Source: Pararge aegeria (taxonomy: Eukaryota; Arthropoda; Insecta; Lepidoptera; Nymphalidae). From it: DNA of 64,000 nucleotides. Both the position numbers and the translations under genes were made by a program. Of the stretch, positions 31,641 through 42,513 are shown in pieces (the stretch's first letter is position 1; each line of letters starts with the position of its first letter). Where the stretch lies: contig NC_053195.1 in NCBI RefSeq assembly GCF_905163445.1, positions 2,780,501 to 2,844,500 on the forward strand, in the 5' to 3' direction. The notes beneath the pieces are model-generated. The model was not told the origin of the DNA and searched no databases. It worked only from the letters and a program-made list of their open reading frames with translations.

Positions 31641-32632
31641 TTTTCCACTTACCAACCGCTTGGTCCACCAATGATTACTAACAATGCAGGTCATCATGGA
31701 CTCACACTATGTTACGTTTAAAATTTAAAGTTTCATTACAATGGCCACTAATACTGCGACGAATTTTAATAAAATCCGCTAAGTTTAGATTTTTGGTCAG
31801 TTGAATACTGAGAGTATTCAATTGGTAAATTAAAAGCTTTGGAAAAAATGTGGGTACAATGTATTGTACGTATGGAAGTAGTAAAGGAAAGTTAAGTAAT
31901 GTTAAATTCCACAAAAATGGTAATACAATGACATGGACATGGTTGTATTTACAATTACCAATCAGCCGTGTAGGTTAAACAGGGTTGTCAAATAAATAAT
32001 ACTAAAATATTGTTCTTTATTTTAATAATCCAATGATTAAATTATTAAAAAGAATTATTTATAAGACGAGAAAGCAAAAACTTACTACATTTAATTCGCA
32101 ACTTAGTTTTAAAAATAAAAGCTTTAACTAAGGCTCAGGCTGTCCCTTGAAACCTAAAACCAGGATAAAAAAATATTTTATAATTTGTTGACTTTTTATC
32201 TATACACATTAGTATCTAATGTCTATATACATTATTATTATTATTTAAATTATGTATAATTACTACGCAATTATATGAACTTTAAACAAACATTTAACCC
32301 TGACATTTCAAATAGTACTATGGCAATTAATTATGGTAACTATTTGACATTTTAATAATTTGAAATTTTATTTTACTTCACGGTCTATATGATTGTCATT
32401 TGTGTTTGTTGTAATATGTGTTTTAATCATTTATTGCGTGTAATTAATATATAAAAATGCTTACAAGTTATACTTACATAACGAGGATATGACGTTGTAA
32501 AGGACAAGGCTCGCGTTTCTCTGACAGCAGATATAGTTGGGCAATGTGGAGGAGGTATTTACCCATAGATAAATTTGTCATTTTTGAGTAATTTTGAGTT
32601 ACAATACCACTTTGTTTAAGATTATTTTCACT
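31641..32632. other. AT-rich interval, no supported gene
   Basis: No shared repeats or coding recognised. Several ATTATT runs occur near 32220-32250. Confidence 0.45.
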
Positions 32633-32830
32633 GTGACAACCCTAATTTTTAACACCATGTTGCAAGAATTCAATTTCGCAGCATTGGTTACTGGTAACAC
32701 TATTTATTAAGGCATTATAGATGTTTAAAAATTTAAATTAGTAAAAAAAGCCGTCTGCTTTTTAACGCCTCTAGAAACATACAAAGTAAATTGTATTTCT
32801 GTATCGATGAATCTTAAGTATTAGAAACCG
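32633..32830 (+). repeat. Unclassified direct repeat, copy 1
   Basis: GTGACAACCCTAATTTTTAA, GAATTCAATTTCGCA and AATTTAAATTAGTAAAAAAA then ATCGATGAATCTTAAGTATT are matched in order by 33166-33362. Copies differ at perhaps one base in five. Confidence 0.7.
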
Positions 32831-33165
32831 TGTTATTAGAAAAAAGTAATAGATTTTTTAATCATCGTGCTAAATTCCCGATTTTATTTTAGATTATTGC
32901 AAATCAAAAACCGAAATAATTATTTTGTTTTCACATATTAATGTAAAGACTGAAGTATATTTTAAACATATAATAAAACAAATGTGTCGAAGTAAGGCAA
33001 AACAAACAACAAACAAAATAATTTTTGTTTATAGGACTTGTTGTAAATAAATGGATATTCTACTGATAGTATAGTTTTTTTGCAAAAGTTGGGACAGTGT
33101 AATTACCCAAAAGGTGTTACAAGATTAAGCTGGATATCTAATTTTCGGAACATATTATTTGATTT

Positions 33166-33362
33166 GTGACAACCCTAATTTCTAATACCGAGTTGCGCGA
33201 ATTCAATTTCGCAAGCGCTAGTAACTGGCGGCACTATTCATTATGATATTAAAAGTGTTTAAAATTTTAAATTAGTAAAAAAACTTCTGGGTTCTGAATG
33301 CCTCTTTAGGCATACAATGTAGCGCGTATGGCTGCATCGATGAATATAAAGTATTAAGTACA
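33166..33362 (+). repeat. Unclassified direct repeat, copy 2
   Basis: Second copy of 32633-32830, about 530 bases downstream, starting GTGACAACCCTAATTTCTAA and ending ATCGATGAATATAAAGTATT. Confidence 0.7.
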
Positions 33363-33487
33363 CTTTACTACACTAAGCGGTTATTTTGTTTCAAAGTTAT
33401 CTCCGGAACGTAAGGAAATAGCGTTATACCTCCCCAGAAAAAAGCGTTATACCTCTTCAAGTTGATGTACAGTTGTAGTATCTTTCG

Positions 33488-33780
33488 CAGTGGCACCATC
33501 CTGACTGGTGGACTGCACACACCTTTGAGAACATTATAGAGAACTCTCAGAACATTATGGAGAACTCTCAGGTATGCAGGTTTCCTCACGATGTTTTCCG
33601 TTATCGTTGAAGCAAGTGATATTTTTATTGTGATAGAGTCACTACAAACAGACTGACTTGACGTTTCAAAAGTGCTTATAAATTAGGCCTACTATACATG
33701 AATTTTGAATTTTGGATTTTGAATTTTTAATTTTGAATTTTGATTGCTTAAAACACAAGGTGCGTGCTGGGATTTTAACA
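33488..33780 (-). mobile_element. SINE-B copy split by a LINE tail
   Basis: SINE-B sequence (CTCAGGTATGCAGGTTTCCT, then GAAGCAAGTGATATTTTTAT) is interrupted at about 33641 and resumes at ATTGCTTAAAACACAAGGTG. It also contains a 30-base internal duplication (GAGAACATTATAGAGAACTC then a second near copy). Confidence 0.75.
33641..33746 (+). mobile_element. 5'-truncated LINE tail nested in SINE-B
   Basis: GACTTGACGTTTCAAAAGTG and TTAGGCCTACT match the 3' end of the LINE at 7083-7851, followed by an array of GAATTTT-like units. ATTG flanks both sides and may be a short target duplication. Confidence 0.75.
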
Positions 33781-33909
33781 ACAATAATATTTTTTATTTC
33801 ATGCTTCAAGGCTCATATTTGCTTCCGGTTAATAGTTTCCGGTATCGTTTGAAAACATAATTGTACCTGGTATGTGGCAATGCCTGTCGGGAGTCGTTGC
33901 TATAAAGAG

Positions 33910-35319
33910 TAGTGTTGCCCAAATTCAGTCTTGGTCTTGCAGTCTTGGTCTTGTTCTTGCGTTTTTGCAAGACCAAGACCAAGAACAAGACCGCGTATTT
34001 TTAGCAAGACCAAGACCAAGACTGACCGTGCAAGACTTGAGCAAGAACAAGACATAGCCTGCAAGACTCTTGCGTCTTGCAGCTAGGACTTAGCGCTATT
34101 TCACGGAGTAGTTAGGTGTAACAGTTCGGTGTATAGGTAGGTAGGTACGCTTAGGAATTCTATGAGACGCAAAAAACTATATCAAAGAATATGAAAAACT
34201 GGACCTATGCGCATTACGACTAATACCATAAACATAGCGAATAAAAAAATATCTATTAAAATCAAACTGAGTGCATGCATAGTTATGTTTTAACCATCGG
34301 CACTTTGATAATGCGGCATCAAAGGTTTTGTACTTACTTCTCAAAGAAATTTGCCGCTTTTCGGAAGTACATGGTTATGATACACGCGCCGGCGGCTTCT
34401 TTTGAAATCTAAAACAATCGTTGCCGCCGCGCCGAAATCATAACATTTGACACTATTCATGCAAAATAATTTCGAATTTTAAGAGTACCTACAGGTGTTC
34501 CAAAGAATAAATAAGTTTCAGATTGGTGATTTTAGATTGGTGGAGGACGCATGAGACAGAGTATCCGATTTTATCGAAAATGGCCCGTGATTTTCTCTCA
34601 ATAATTTCTGCAACTTCAGTACCTGCTGAGAGGTTATTTTCTAAAGCATCATTAGTAATTAGAAAACATAGAAATAGGTTAAGTGATGAGTCAGCCAGAT
34701 GGTTACTTTGTATTAATTCTTGGTCAAAAGAATTGATATAAAGTATCATAACCTAATGATAAAGCTGTTGATTTGTGTTGTATTTTATTTTTTATTCAAA
34801 TAAATGATAAATCGTAAAACTCTTTTATTAAATTTCTTATAAGTTGAGGATTCAATCTCTTTCTAGACAGATAAGTATTGTTCTTTAAAATACAGTCAAG
34901 TTATTGTAATTAATTTGTTTTTTTACATGTGTTAGCAAATGTAAGCTTATAAATCATAAATGTTTATTAAGAAACAGTTACTTCCATGGAAAACGACATA
35001 TAGGTCAGTTGATTTTTCGAATTTCTTATCAAATCTTCAGTTATTTATTAATCTGCTTGATCTTTACTATGGCTATGTTAATTCAAGCTCACAATGTTCC
35101 AATTCTAATACGTTTTTCTAAGATTTAAAGTAAACTTTAATAAATAGTAATAGACTAATAGGTAATTGCAAGACTTGCAAGACTCTTGCTGCAAGACCAA
35201 GACCAAGACCAAGACTGGGAGCGCAAGACCAAGACCAAGACCAAGACCAGGTGTATTGGCGCAAGACCAAGACCAAGACTGGCTAAGTCTCGTCTTGTTC
35301 TTGCATTTGGGCAACACTA
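33910..35319 (+). mobile_element. hAT element, 1410 bp, complete ends, defective
   Basis: The element has inverted ends TAGTGTTGCCCAAAT and ATTTGGGCAACACTA and a perfect 8-bp target duplication ATAAAGAG (33902-33909 and 35320-35327), which defines a hAT superfamily insertion. About 170 bases inside the left end and 150 inside the right end are crowded with CAAGAC / GTCTTG hexamers, probably transposase-binding subterminal repeats. The middle retains part of a transposase gene at 34523-34741. Most of the transposase, including the BED zinc finger and catalytic core, is absent. A near-identical copy in reverse lies at 43237-44638. Confidence 0.92.
34523..34741 (+). pseudogene. hAT transposase C-terminal (hATC) remnant
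   Basis: The frame encodes about 70 residues including WWRTHETEYPILSKMARDFL, the central ATSVPAERLFSKASLV and a stop after SWSKELI. This is the hATC dimerisation domain at the end of hAT transposases, with the family motif S.P.ER.FS. The frame is open to a natural stop, but the rest of the protein is missing from the 1.4-kb element, so it cannot be an active transposase. The same remnant is on the minus strand at 43810-44025, one codon shorter. Confidence 0.88.
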
Positions 35320-35407
35320 ATAAAGAGTCCTCTGTCAGTGACCTAGATTTGTGTAACTCTCTCATTTCGGTAACATGCGTTTATATGTTGCTACTTAACT
35401 AACGTAA

Positions 35408-35680
35408 ACAATTGCTCTAACCAGGTTGCTTCTTAAATATTTTCTAATGACAATGTGAGATGGTGATAACAAAAAGAACACCCGGCTAAGTTTGTTGTGG
35501 GCTTCTTCTTAGACCAGGGCGCGATGGGAACCCTCGTAGCTTTAGTTTTAAGTTTACGATTTTAGTTATCGCCATCACTAATCACTGCTATGTACACATT
35601 TTGTATATGATAACGCATCAAAAGTGCCATCTATGTGCCTATTTGAATAAAGAAATATTTGACTTTGACTTTGACTTTAA
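35408..35680 (+). mobile_element. 5'-truncated LINE 3' end with TTTGAC tail
   Basis: Untranslated 3' sequence with CCCTCGTAGCTTTAGTTTTA, GCATCAAAAGTGCCATCTAT and a tail of TTTGAC units. It matches the copies at 44802 and 46843. The latter retains C-terminal coding. Confidence 0.78.
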
Positions 35681-35873
35681 CTTCTCTATTTGTAAACGCT
35701 TTATTTGGTTAAGCGTTTAGTGCGAATGACTGCATGGTCAATGTTGAATGAAAACTAGTTATTCTATTAAGTATTTTAATTAAATGTCACGCCAAGGTTG
35801 CTCCCAATAAATTCGTTACGAAACGAGTAGTATACATATTTTTGTTGAGGTAGGTAATACATAGAAGCGGTTA

Positions 35874-35965
35874 ACAGCTAGACTGCTTCGTTGGTTAGAA
35901 TGCTAGACTAAGACACGCGTGGTCGTTGGTTTGATTCCCGTAATGGGTCAAATGTTTCGTAATAG
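35874..35965 (+). repeat. tRNA-like SINE head of a fourth type
   Basis: CTGCTTCGTTGGTTAGAATG resembles an A box and GGTTTGATTCCCG resembles a B box, at normal tRNA spacing. The sequence does not match the heads of SINE-A, -B or -C. Only one copy is seen, so mobility is inferred. Confidence 0.35.
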
Positions 35966-36224
35966 GCCAAAAGTTTATAACTTTTTGCAACGAGTTAGAC
36001 GAAAGAACGGAGAGTAAGAAAGAATACTTTTTAACAAACGGTTCCCAAACGTTACGTTGTAAAAACTTCACCCTAGCGGGGTTTTCATGGGCTTGAAAAA
36101 TTGCTAAATAAATAAAAGTACCTTATAAATCTGCTCTTTTGCTCCTATACATATTGTTTTAATAGTGATGCGAGCTTAAATTCAGTATATCTGTAACCAC
36201 TAATAAACAGTACATACATACATA

Positions 36225-36355
36225 CTGTGGCATGCACAAAAGCTCTGCCTACCCTAAAATTTATATATAACTCGTATAGGAAGAGGATTTTTGCCGTTCT
36301 ATGCAATTCTCATGCTGTATGCATACCCTAGTAAGAAACCCAGTGCACGCCACTG
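36225..36355. mobile_element. MITE-A copy
   Basis: Ends CTGTGGCATGCACAAAAG and CAGTGCACGCCACTG; flanks CATACATA and CATACAAA match at 7 of 8 positions. A SINE-A starts about 9 bases to the right. Confidence 0.83.
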
Positions 36356-36363
36356 CATACAAA

Positions 36364-36587
36364 CATATACTACGACCATACACACATCGCCATCTAGCCC
36401 CAAAGTAATCGTAGCTTATGTTATGGGTACTAAGATGACTGATGAATATTTTAATGAATAAAATACCTATAATATACATTCAGACATTCATGTTGATCAC
36501 ACAAACATTTTCCAGTTGTGGGAATCGAACCCCCGGCCTTGGACTAAGAAAGCAGGGTCGCTGCCCACTGCGTTAATCAGCCGTCAA
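36364..36587 (-). mobile_element. SINE-A copy, slightly shortened
   Basis: Tail ATACTACGACCATACACACA at left, head CTGCGTTAATCAGCCGTC at right. The body lacks about 25 bases between ATACCTATAATATACA and TTCAGACATTC. Confidence 0.85.
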
Positions 36588-37096
36588 CAGTGTCGGGAAA
36601 CCAGATATTTTGACCCTATACTTACGAACTAGACTGCACGGTTCTCGGAAATTTGCAACTTCAATTCTCTTAGGTGACCCCATACGAGATTTCAAAAAGT
36701 TTTTTGTCGGAGTACGCTCATTAAGCCGATACAAAGCCGCCGCGTCGGCCAGTCGACCGCCCTTCCAGGAACCGCATAACTGTATCACAGACTAAATGGT
36801 AACAGTTATGCAAAAAAACGTTATCGAATCTTGAATCAATATACGCCCGGGCTATTATATGTTTGACAGACATTTACTCTGTTACGTAACAATTGAATAA
36901 TACTTTTATCAGTTACGTGGTTGAAAAAGATAAGAAAAACCAATAGACACAAAAGTGAGACAGAATTTTTTTACTGTTCCTAGACGTGGGCTTTGGCCCT
37001 ACCAGATCTCAAATCGCAACTAAATTAATGCAACTATTTATACAGTAAATAAATATGTGTTAGTTATATACAGCAATATAACTAACATGTATTTAT

Positions 37097-37480
37097 ACAA
37101 CGTATAACAGAATAACGAAATACTGTTAAAGGGTGCATAATTATATTTCGTAAGAAGTCACCCTGTAAAGATATTAAATCGAAAGAAGCATTTTTATTTT
37201 TCCATACAAACTAATTCATAACCTCCAAGTGTTTAGTTATGACAACCCTATTGATGATAAAAGACCGACACGCGCATAGCAGCATAGTAACTACGCGACG
37301 CGTATCTAATCAGGAATCATTTGATTTTACTTTTGAATGTGTTTAACTGTATCTGATTTCCTTCAGTGACAACTATGGCATTGGTTTATTTAAAAAATTA
37401 TCAGCTTTTCGGTTTCACAGATAAGTCTCAGAGAAAGTAAATAATGTACCGCTAAAGCCTCTGAAGTATTATTTCGTATA
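37097..37480. repeat. Dispersed repeat with decayed inverted ends, copy 1
   Basis: Shares CATACAAACTAATTCA, TATGACAACCCTATTG and TCAGAG(A)AAGTAAATAATGTA with the better preserved copy at 52773-53170. The terminal repeats are no longer clear. Confidence 0.72.
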
Positions 37481-37725
37481 AAAACGTACCTACATATATC
37501 TATTAATAAATAAAATACGCAGTGTATAAGGTAGATACATCATTTGAACGACGAACTTGTGCTACTACCACGTCACGTCTACTTCGATCATCAACTCGTT
37601 TGCCCGTGGTGATGGCATTTTCTACCGTTGGTAGAGGCCAGCAGTGGACCCTTATAGGCTATCAACGATTCGTGTAATATTAAACGGGGATAAACTTCAT
37701 CTTTACCCATTTGCTGTGCTTCATG

Positions 37726-37805
37726 TGGACAAGTAAATACTACAGCTTGTCAGTGTATATAATCGGGGAATAAAACTTTTGTTACCTGCAAGCCGTGCAG
37801 GGAGT
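37726..37805 (+). repeat. Dispersed repeat fragment
   Basis: Counterpart of 6778-6870, sharing GTGGACAAGTAAAT and AATCGGGGAATAAAAC. Unknown class. Confidence 0.45.
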
Positions 37806-37816
37806 AAAAGGAATTA

Positions 37817-37993
37817 TGCCCGATTTCACTAAATCTAAGCATCGCCTTAATCGAATTCCTAATGATTTAGGCAAAGTCTTAAGAAATAAAACGTTTCACC
37901 AATTCCTAGACGGAGTAAACTTTACTCCCTATTGGTGAACGGTTGATTCTTAGGAATCTCCTTAGATAAGGCATTGCCTTGTAAAAACGGGTA
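37817..37993. mobile_element. MITE-C, complete, with TTA target duplication
   Basis: A 177-bp element with inverted ends TGCCCGATTTCACTA and TTGTAAAAACGGGTA, flanked by TTA on both sides (37814-37816 and 37994-37996). A 3-bp TTA/TAA duplication is typical of PIF/Harbinger elements. The interior is itself palindromic around ACTTTACTCC and has no coding. Partial relatives lie at 12270, 13050 and 63605. Confidence 0.65.
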
Positions 37994-38330
37994 TTAGATA
38001 TAGAACGACGCATATAATAAAAAAACATCGCGTTTTTTATCGAAAATTAAAAAACAAATGGCTGGATGGATATCGTATGTAAAATGTCTCTAATTAATTA
38101 CGCTACACTCGTATCGCGCGTATATTTACGTATAGTTTCAAATTCACCCGCGCAATTAAAGTATAATTTGCGTCAATAAAGAAACATTATATATATACGC
38201 TCAAATTATAAATACGGAGCAGGACACGCGAGGGATGTTAAACGTCATCGTATTAACCGATTCATGCCCACAATTGGACATACGTCTTTAGAACACCCTG
38301 TTCTAAAGTTAATTGTCAACTCGAAAAATG

Positions 38331-38833
38331 CTTGTGTTATGGTTACTAAGATGACTGATGAATATTTTTATGAATAATACAGATATTATATTCGATATCA
38401 GAATCGTAGCTTTAGATTTAAGTTGGCGAACGAAGTTATCAACATCAATGGCGTGCACAGAGGGTACGCACACGGTATGCAGATGAGATAGAATGAAGAA
38501 AATCTCCAGTACGAGTTATAAAAAACTTACGGATAGGCATTGTAAGAGTTCTTAAACGCCTACCCTTAAGTATTTGTAACTTGTACTGGATATTTTCATC
38601 ATTTTGTATCATCTGCATACCCTGTGCATACCCTCTATGCACGCCACTGATCACCATCCCCTTACAATTATGTAAAATATGTATGAACGCTTCATAAGTG
38701 CCTGTGATAGGCCTACATGAAATACCCAGATACTGAAAAACATTCATGTTTATCACACAAACATTTCTCCAGTTGTCAGAATCGACCCACGGCGGCAGCA
38801 GGGTCGCTGCCCACTGCGCCAATTGGCCGTCAA
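38331..38833 (-). mobile_element. SINE-A copy split by MITE-B and other DNA
   Basis: Tail-side sequence (CTTGTGTTATGGTTACTAAG to GAATAATAC) ends near 38386; head-side sequence resumes near 38721 with AATACCCAGATACTG and ends CTGCGCCAATTGGCCGTC. The gap holds the MITE-B at 38446-38649 plus short flanks of unknown origin. Confidence 0.75.
38446..38649. mobile_element. MITE-B, complete
   Basis: Ends CAATGGCGTGCACAGAGGGT and ACCCTCTATGCACGCCACTG are long inverted repeats, and the inner half is also palindromic. Flanks ATCAACAT and ATCACCAT match at 7 of 8. The first 12 terminal bases are shared with MITE-A, so one transposase may mobilise both. Confidence 0.82.
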
Positions 38834-38916
38834 ACTGTTTGTAATCTTCACACACTAAGGGATTTTGACGAAAAGATGTAACAAAGTTCCCAGAATTTCA
38901 GTCATCAATATTATCG

Positions 38917-39138
38917 GCCCACTTTAGGATACAGGGTTCCTCTCAGAACTCTGAGAAAAAGAAGGGTCTCAGGCCGTAGTCCACCAAACTGGCTGAGAGC
39001 GAGCTACTAGACGTAGCAAGCCTTTGAGAACATTTAATAGAACTCTCAGGCATGCAGGTTTGTTCACGATGCTTAAATTCACCGTTAAAACAATTCAATT
39101 GCTTGAAATAAAAACGAACAAACTTCCGAATAGTCGCC
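38917..39138 (-). mobile_element. SINE-B copy, diverged
   Basis: GGCCGTAGTCCACCAAACTG, CTCAGGCATGCAGGTTTGTT and a diverged core are recognisable. The head is lost. Confidence 0.68.
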
Positions 39139-40009
39139 ACTTCACAAGAGAATTTTAATTATAGGATTTAAATAGTTAGTTAGTAATTTCTTTAGTGCGT
39201 TATCTATATTAAATCTATATTACTGAAAATTAAGCTGAAGACTATGACTCGAATTTGTTTTTTTTTTTGCATTCACTAATAATAAGCGTCACGCTACGAA
39301 TAAGAGACTAGCAAAAGAAATAAGTTGAAGAAAAACAAGCGCGCGGATGATGCGACGCGGTGGGTCGTTGCTACAAAGTTTATAAGTAATACATCCATAT
39401 TACCCTTTTGCGAGCAATTGTAGTCGTTTTCGAGAATTGAACCTCTTAATGTCTGTGTAAAACGGACCTTATTGTTTTTAATATAACGCTTAAGTTCGTC
39501 CTCAGAACTCCAAGCAAACACTCCAAGGGGAACGATTGAATGTTAAATTCTATATTTAAGAGTGTAAGACTTTAAAATTAGCACCCTTAGGTATATTTTA
39601 CAATGATGCTTTGATGTTTCACGAAAGCGGCCCTTCCATTGCAGCTTCCATTTTTGAATTCCAAATTTATAACCCGACAAAATACAAAAGCACCTCATAA
39701 ACTACACGCGTACTTCGCACTGATTGGTCGATGAAACATGTCGTTGCGATCGAAGTTCGAACTCCGAACAAATTGACATGTTTACACTACTAAATCAACG
39801 TGGACATCGGTAGTGTGGTACGTCGAATATTTCGTGAGCTATTTTATTTGTGTGGGTTATAAATGAGACGTTTTCGGTGATCGGTACGGGAATAATTAAA
39901 CCAATATTTATTGTGAACGATAAAAGATACATTTTACGAGAGATTTTAGTCTTCTTTAAAATGCTTTTTAGGCGTTTTTCGTACAGCGTGGTTACTTGGT
40001 GGTATTAAG
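39139..40009. other. Interval with no supported gene
   Basis: No repeat from elsewhere recognised. The sequence near 39640-39960 is less AT-biased than its surroundings but shows no clear promoter or exon structure. Confidence 0.45.
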
Positions 40010-40252
40010 GTGATAGCCTTTTCGTTAGGACTGCATTTTAACTTTTGGGGACTGAGTCGGAACCACGGCAAGCACCTCCTAACTTTTCGTGTGGCATTTT
40101 ATTCAATTAAATAAAATTTTATTCGGCGGTGAAGAGAAATATCGTGAGGAAACCGGCGTTCTTCATAATATTGTCAAAGGCGTGCCAAGTTTACCAATCT
40201 GCAATATTTTATTAACGAGAGGCCAGTGATGGACTACAATCGTGCCCGTCAG
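40010..40252 (+). mobile_element. SINE-B copy, strongly diverged
   Basis: AAGGTGATAGCCTTTTCGTT, GAAATATCGTGAGGAAACCG and GGCCAGTGATGGACTACAAT keep the SINE-B order. An old insertion. Confidence 0.6.
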
Positions 40253-41401
40253 AAAGCAATGAACAGGTCTAGGTTAATATCTTAGCGGTACGTATCAAAA
40301 ACGTAGATAAAAAACGTTTCGAGCTTGTTGATGGAATATCAGCCACATAAGGATGCCACCGCGCACGGTGCTTCGCTGTTCTGTGGTAGAACGGGGAAGG
40401 AGGAACAAGATTGTGATATTTTATGAGAAAACAAAATACCGTAAGATAGCGATAGTGGTTATTGTGTAATGTTTGCGTATCATTACTTTTTCTAGGGTCC
40501 CGATCTTACCTCGATAATCATATATCATCTGGTTCTTGAGTCGGGGTTTAAATCGGTTCCAACACAATATGCAAAAAAACCCGAAAATAATAGGTAGGAG
40601 TTCCAGGTTGCTGGAAGGGGACCCCCCGCCAAAATACGCAGCATTGGTAGACCTTCCATTTCTTGGGAAAATTCCATAACAATTACAATCCAGGCAATCC
40701 AAAAACCTAGGTACCTAGTAATAGTATTTTAATTACGTTGAATTCATTATTAGTTTCTTAATAGTACTAGATTAAATAGTCAATTCAAAGTTAATTAAGG
40801 CGCTACCACTGGAATAATAGTTTATACATCAAGTAATGTGTCATTGCATTTACAGTCGAGGCGGTATTATGCGTGAGCTAAAAGCGAACGCGCTAAGAAA
40901 GCCGAGTAATGTAGCATACGTGTTTCAAAAGGCGATTTTTATCACACAATCGAGGAAAAAAACAGTATAAACTTTTAAATACGATCTTACAAAATAACTG
41001 ACCCTTTTTTGCTGTTTTTCCCTGTTTGAAAATTTCGTAGGCCGCTCTCTAGATTTTCGGTGAAACAGTTTATTCAATCGCGATTCGTGATTGGTTTATT
41101 ATTCCCGGCGAAGTAAAATCTTCTATTGCTCTACTTTCCAATTTAAACTGGACATAATAAATAATTTTTCATACATACTCGTATAACTTGCAGTACATAC
41201 TGAACTCAATTGGGTCATTTGAAATAAAACACGCGTGTCTAATATCTTTTATTATGAGCCTTATATCAAAGTCATAAGGTCCACGTTACGAGCAAGTGTG
41301 ATGAAGATATATTTCCTTTTGAAAAACATAGGATTTTCATACAATCTTTCAACTCACCATTTATCCTCCTATTTATTTGCCCACTATTAGTAAAAAAAAC
41401 A
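40253..41401. other. Interval with no supported gene
   Basis: No repeat or gene recognised. A 93-codon frame on the minus strand near 40421-40702 has no recognisable motif and is not supported. Confidence 0.45.
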
Positions 41402-41465
41402 GAAGCGGTATACAAAAGGCGGACTTATCGCTTAGTAGCGATCTCTGCGGGGTCAACCTTAGGAA
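41402..41465 (-). mobile_element. LINE 3' tail (CR1-like) fragment
   Basis: AAAGGCGGACTTATCGCTTA and GTAGCGATCTCTGCGG match the conserved part of the tails at 1977 and 46237. Confidence 0.45.
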
Positions 41466-41799
41466 AAAAGTCGGATCACTTCCTGTACAACCATCTACCC
41501 GTTTGTGAAATTAGTAAATCACCATATCATTGAAATCGATTCGGCCTTTCTCAAAACGAGAACTTATCATCCTCATATTTTAGATCAATTGATAGTCGAC
41601 TTTTGGATTTAGAGTTAGACTATGAAAAAAGCAAAAAATAAATGGATCGTCGACCAAATAAAGCCTGAAACCATCTAGGGAAACCTGATGGTACTACCGA
41701 AACTATGCGAAAGCAATAGCTTTTTAACAGAGATACATTTTGTAGGGCATGCAAGGAACACGTTATACAAAGTGAAGTGTATCTCAACTTTAGGCGTAG

Positions 41800-41900
41800 G
41801 TAATTAACCCCATGCGTCTGTAGTTACACCCTTCAAGCCAACACTGCTTGGCGGCAGAAATAAGCATGGTAGTTCTTATCTGGTCGAGATCTCTCTCTCT
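41800..41900. repeat. Dispersed fragment, probable LINE 3' part
   Basis: ACTGCTTGGCGGCAGAAATA then AGCATGGTAGTTCTTATCTG recurs at 52530-52615 and 63700-63755. The class is unknown. A short TC run follows at 41889-41903. Confidence 0.5.
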
Positions 41901-42257
41901 CTCTTTTTGTATTACGTAGCACAAGAACTTCGAGCTTTGCATGGGTGTTTCCACAAGAAGAGGAAAAAGACTCTCTTAGCTCTTAGATCGATCACTTTGA
42001 GCCTAATAAGCTCAGCCTCAGATACGCTGCAGTGACAAAAATCAACAGTTGATTCAGAAAAAAAGGCAGCTTCGCCTTAATACACTGTCGCTAGGTGTCA
42101 CTATTATACATGTATACTTCTCGAAAGCGTTAAGCAATAAAGTCCACTTTACGAGCTAAGGTCACGTCACTAAATTTAATTTGAAGTCTGATACGAGAAT
42201 ACTTGACACATATTTTATCTGTGAAAGTAAAGCGGATACTCGTAATCAAACATAGAA

Positions 42258-42513
42258 GTTATAGCCTAGTGGTTAGAATGCCAGTCACCTTTTCGGTGGT
42301 TCCGAGTTTGATGCACGCACCTCTTTACTTTTCTGGGTTAGGTGCGTTTTTTTAAATCTTATCACTTAAAATATCACTTGCTTTAACGGTGAGGAAACCT
42401 GAGAGTTTTTCATGACGTTGAAAGGCGTGGTTAAGTCCACCAATTCAAACTAGGCCAGCGTGGTGACCTACGGCCTATGCCCTTCTCATTCTCAGTGGAG
42501 ACCTATTATGGCT
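42258..42513 (+). mobile_element. SINE-B copy
   Basis: Head AGAAGTTATAGCCTAGTGG, a diverged B box CCGAGTTTGATGCACG, then GCTTTAACGGTGAGGAAACC and tail CCTACGGCCTATGCCC. Several internal deletions. Confidence 0.72.

Noticed and set aside
35105..35365. Frame encoding LGLGLGL-like and VLVLVL-like low complexity
   Set aside because: It translates the GTCTTG subterminal arrays of the hAT element, as does the similar frame at 43209-43445.
38286..38308. Perfect 10-bp palindrome CTTTAGAACA around CCC as a regulatory site
   Set aside because: Small palindromes of this size are expected by chance in 64 kb of AT-rich DNA and no context supports a function.
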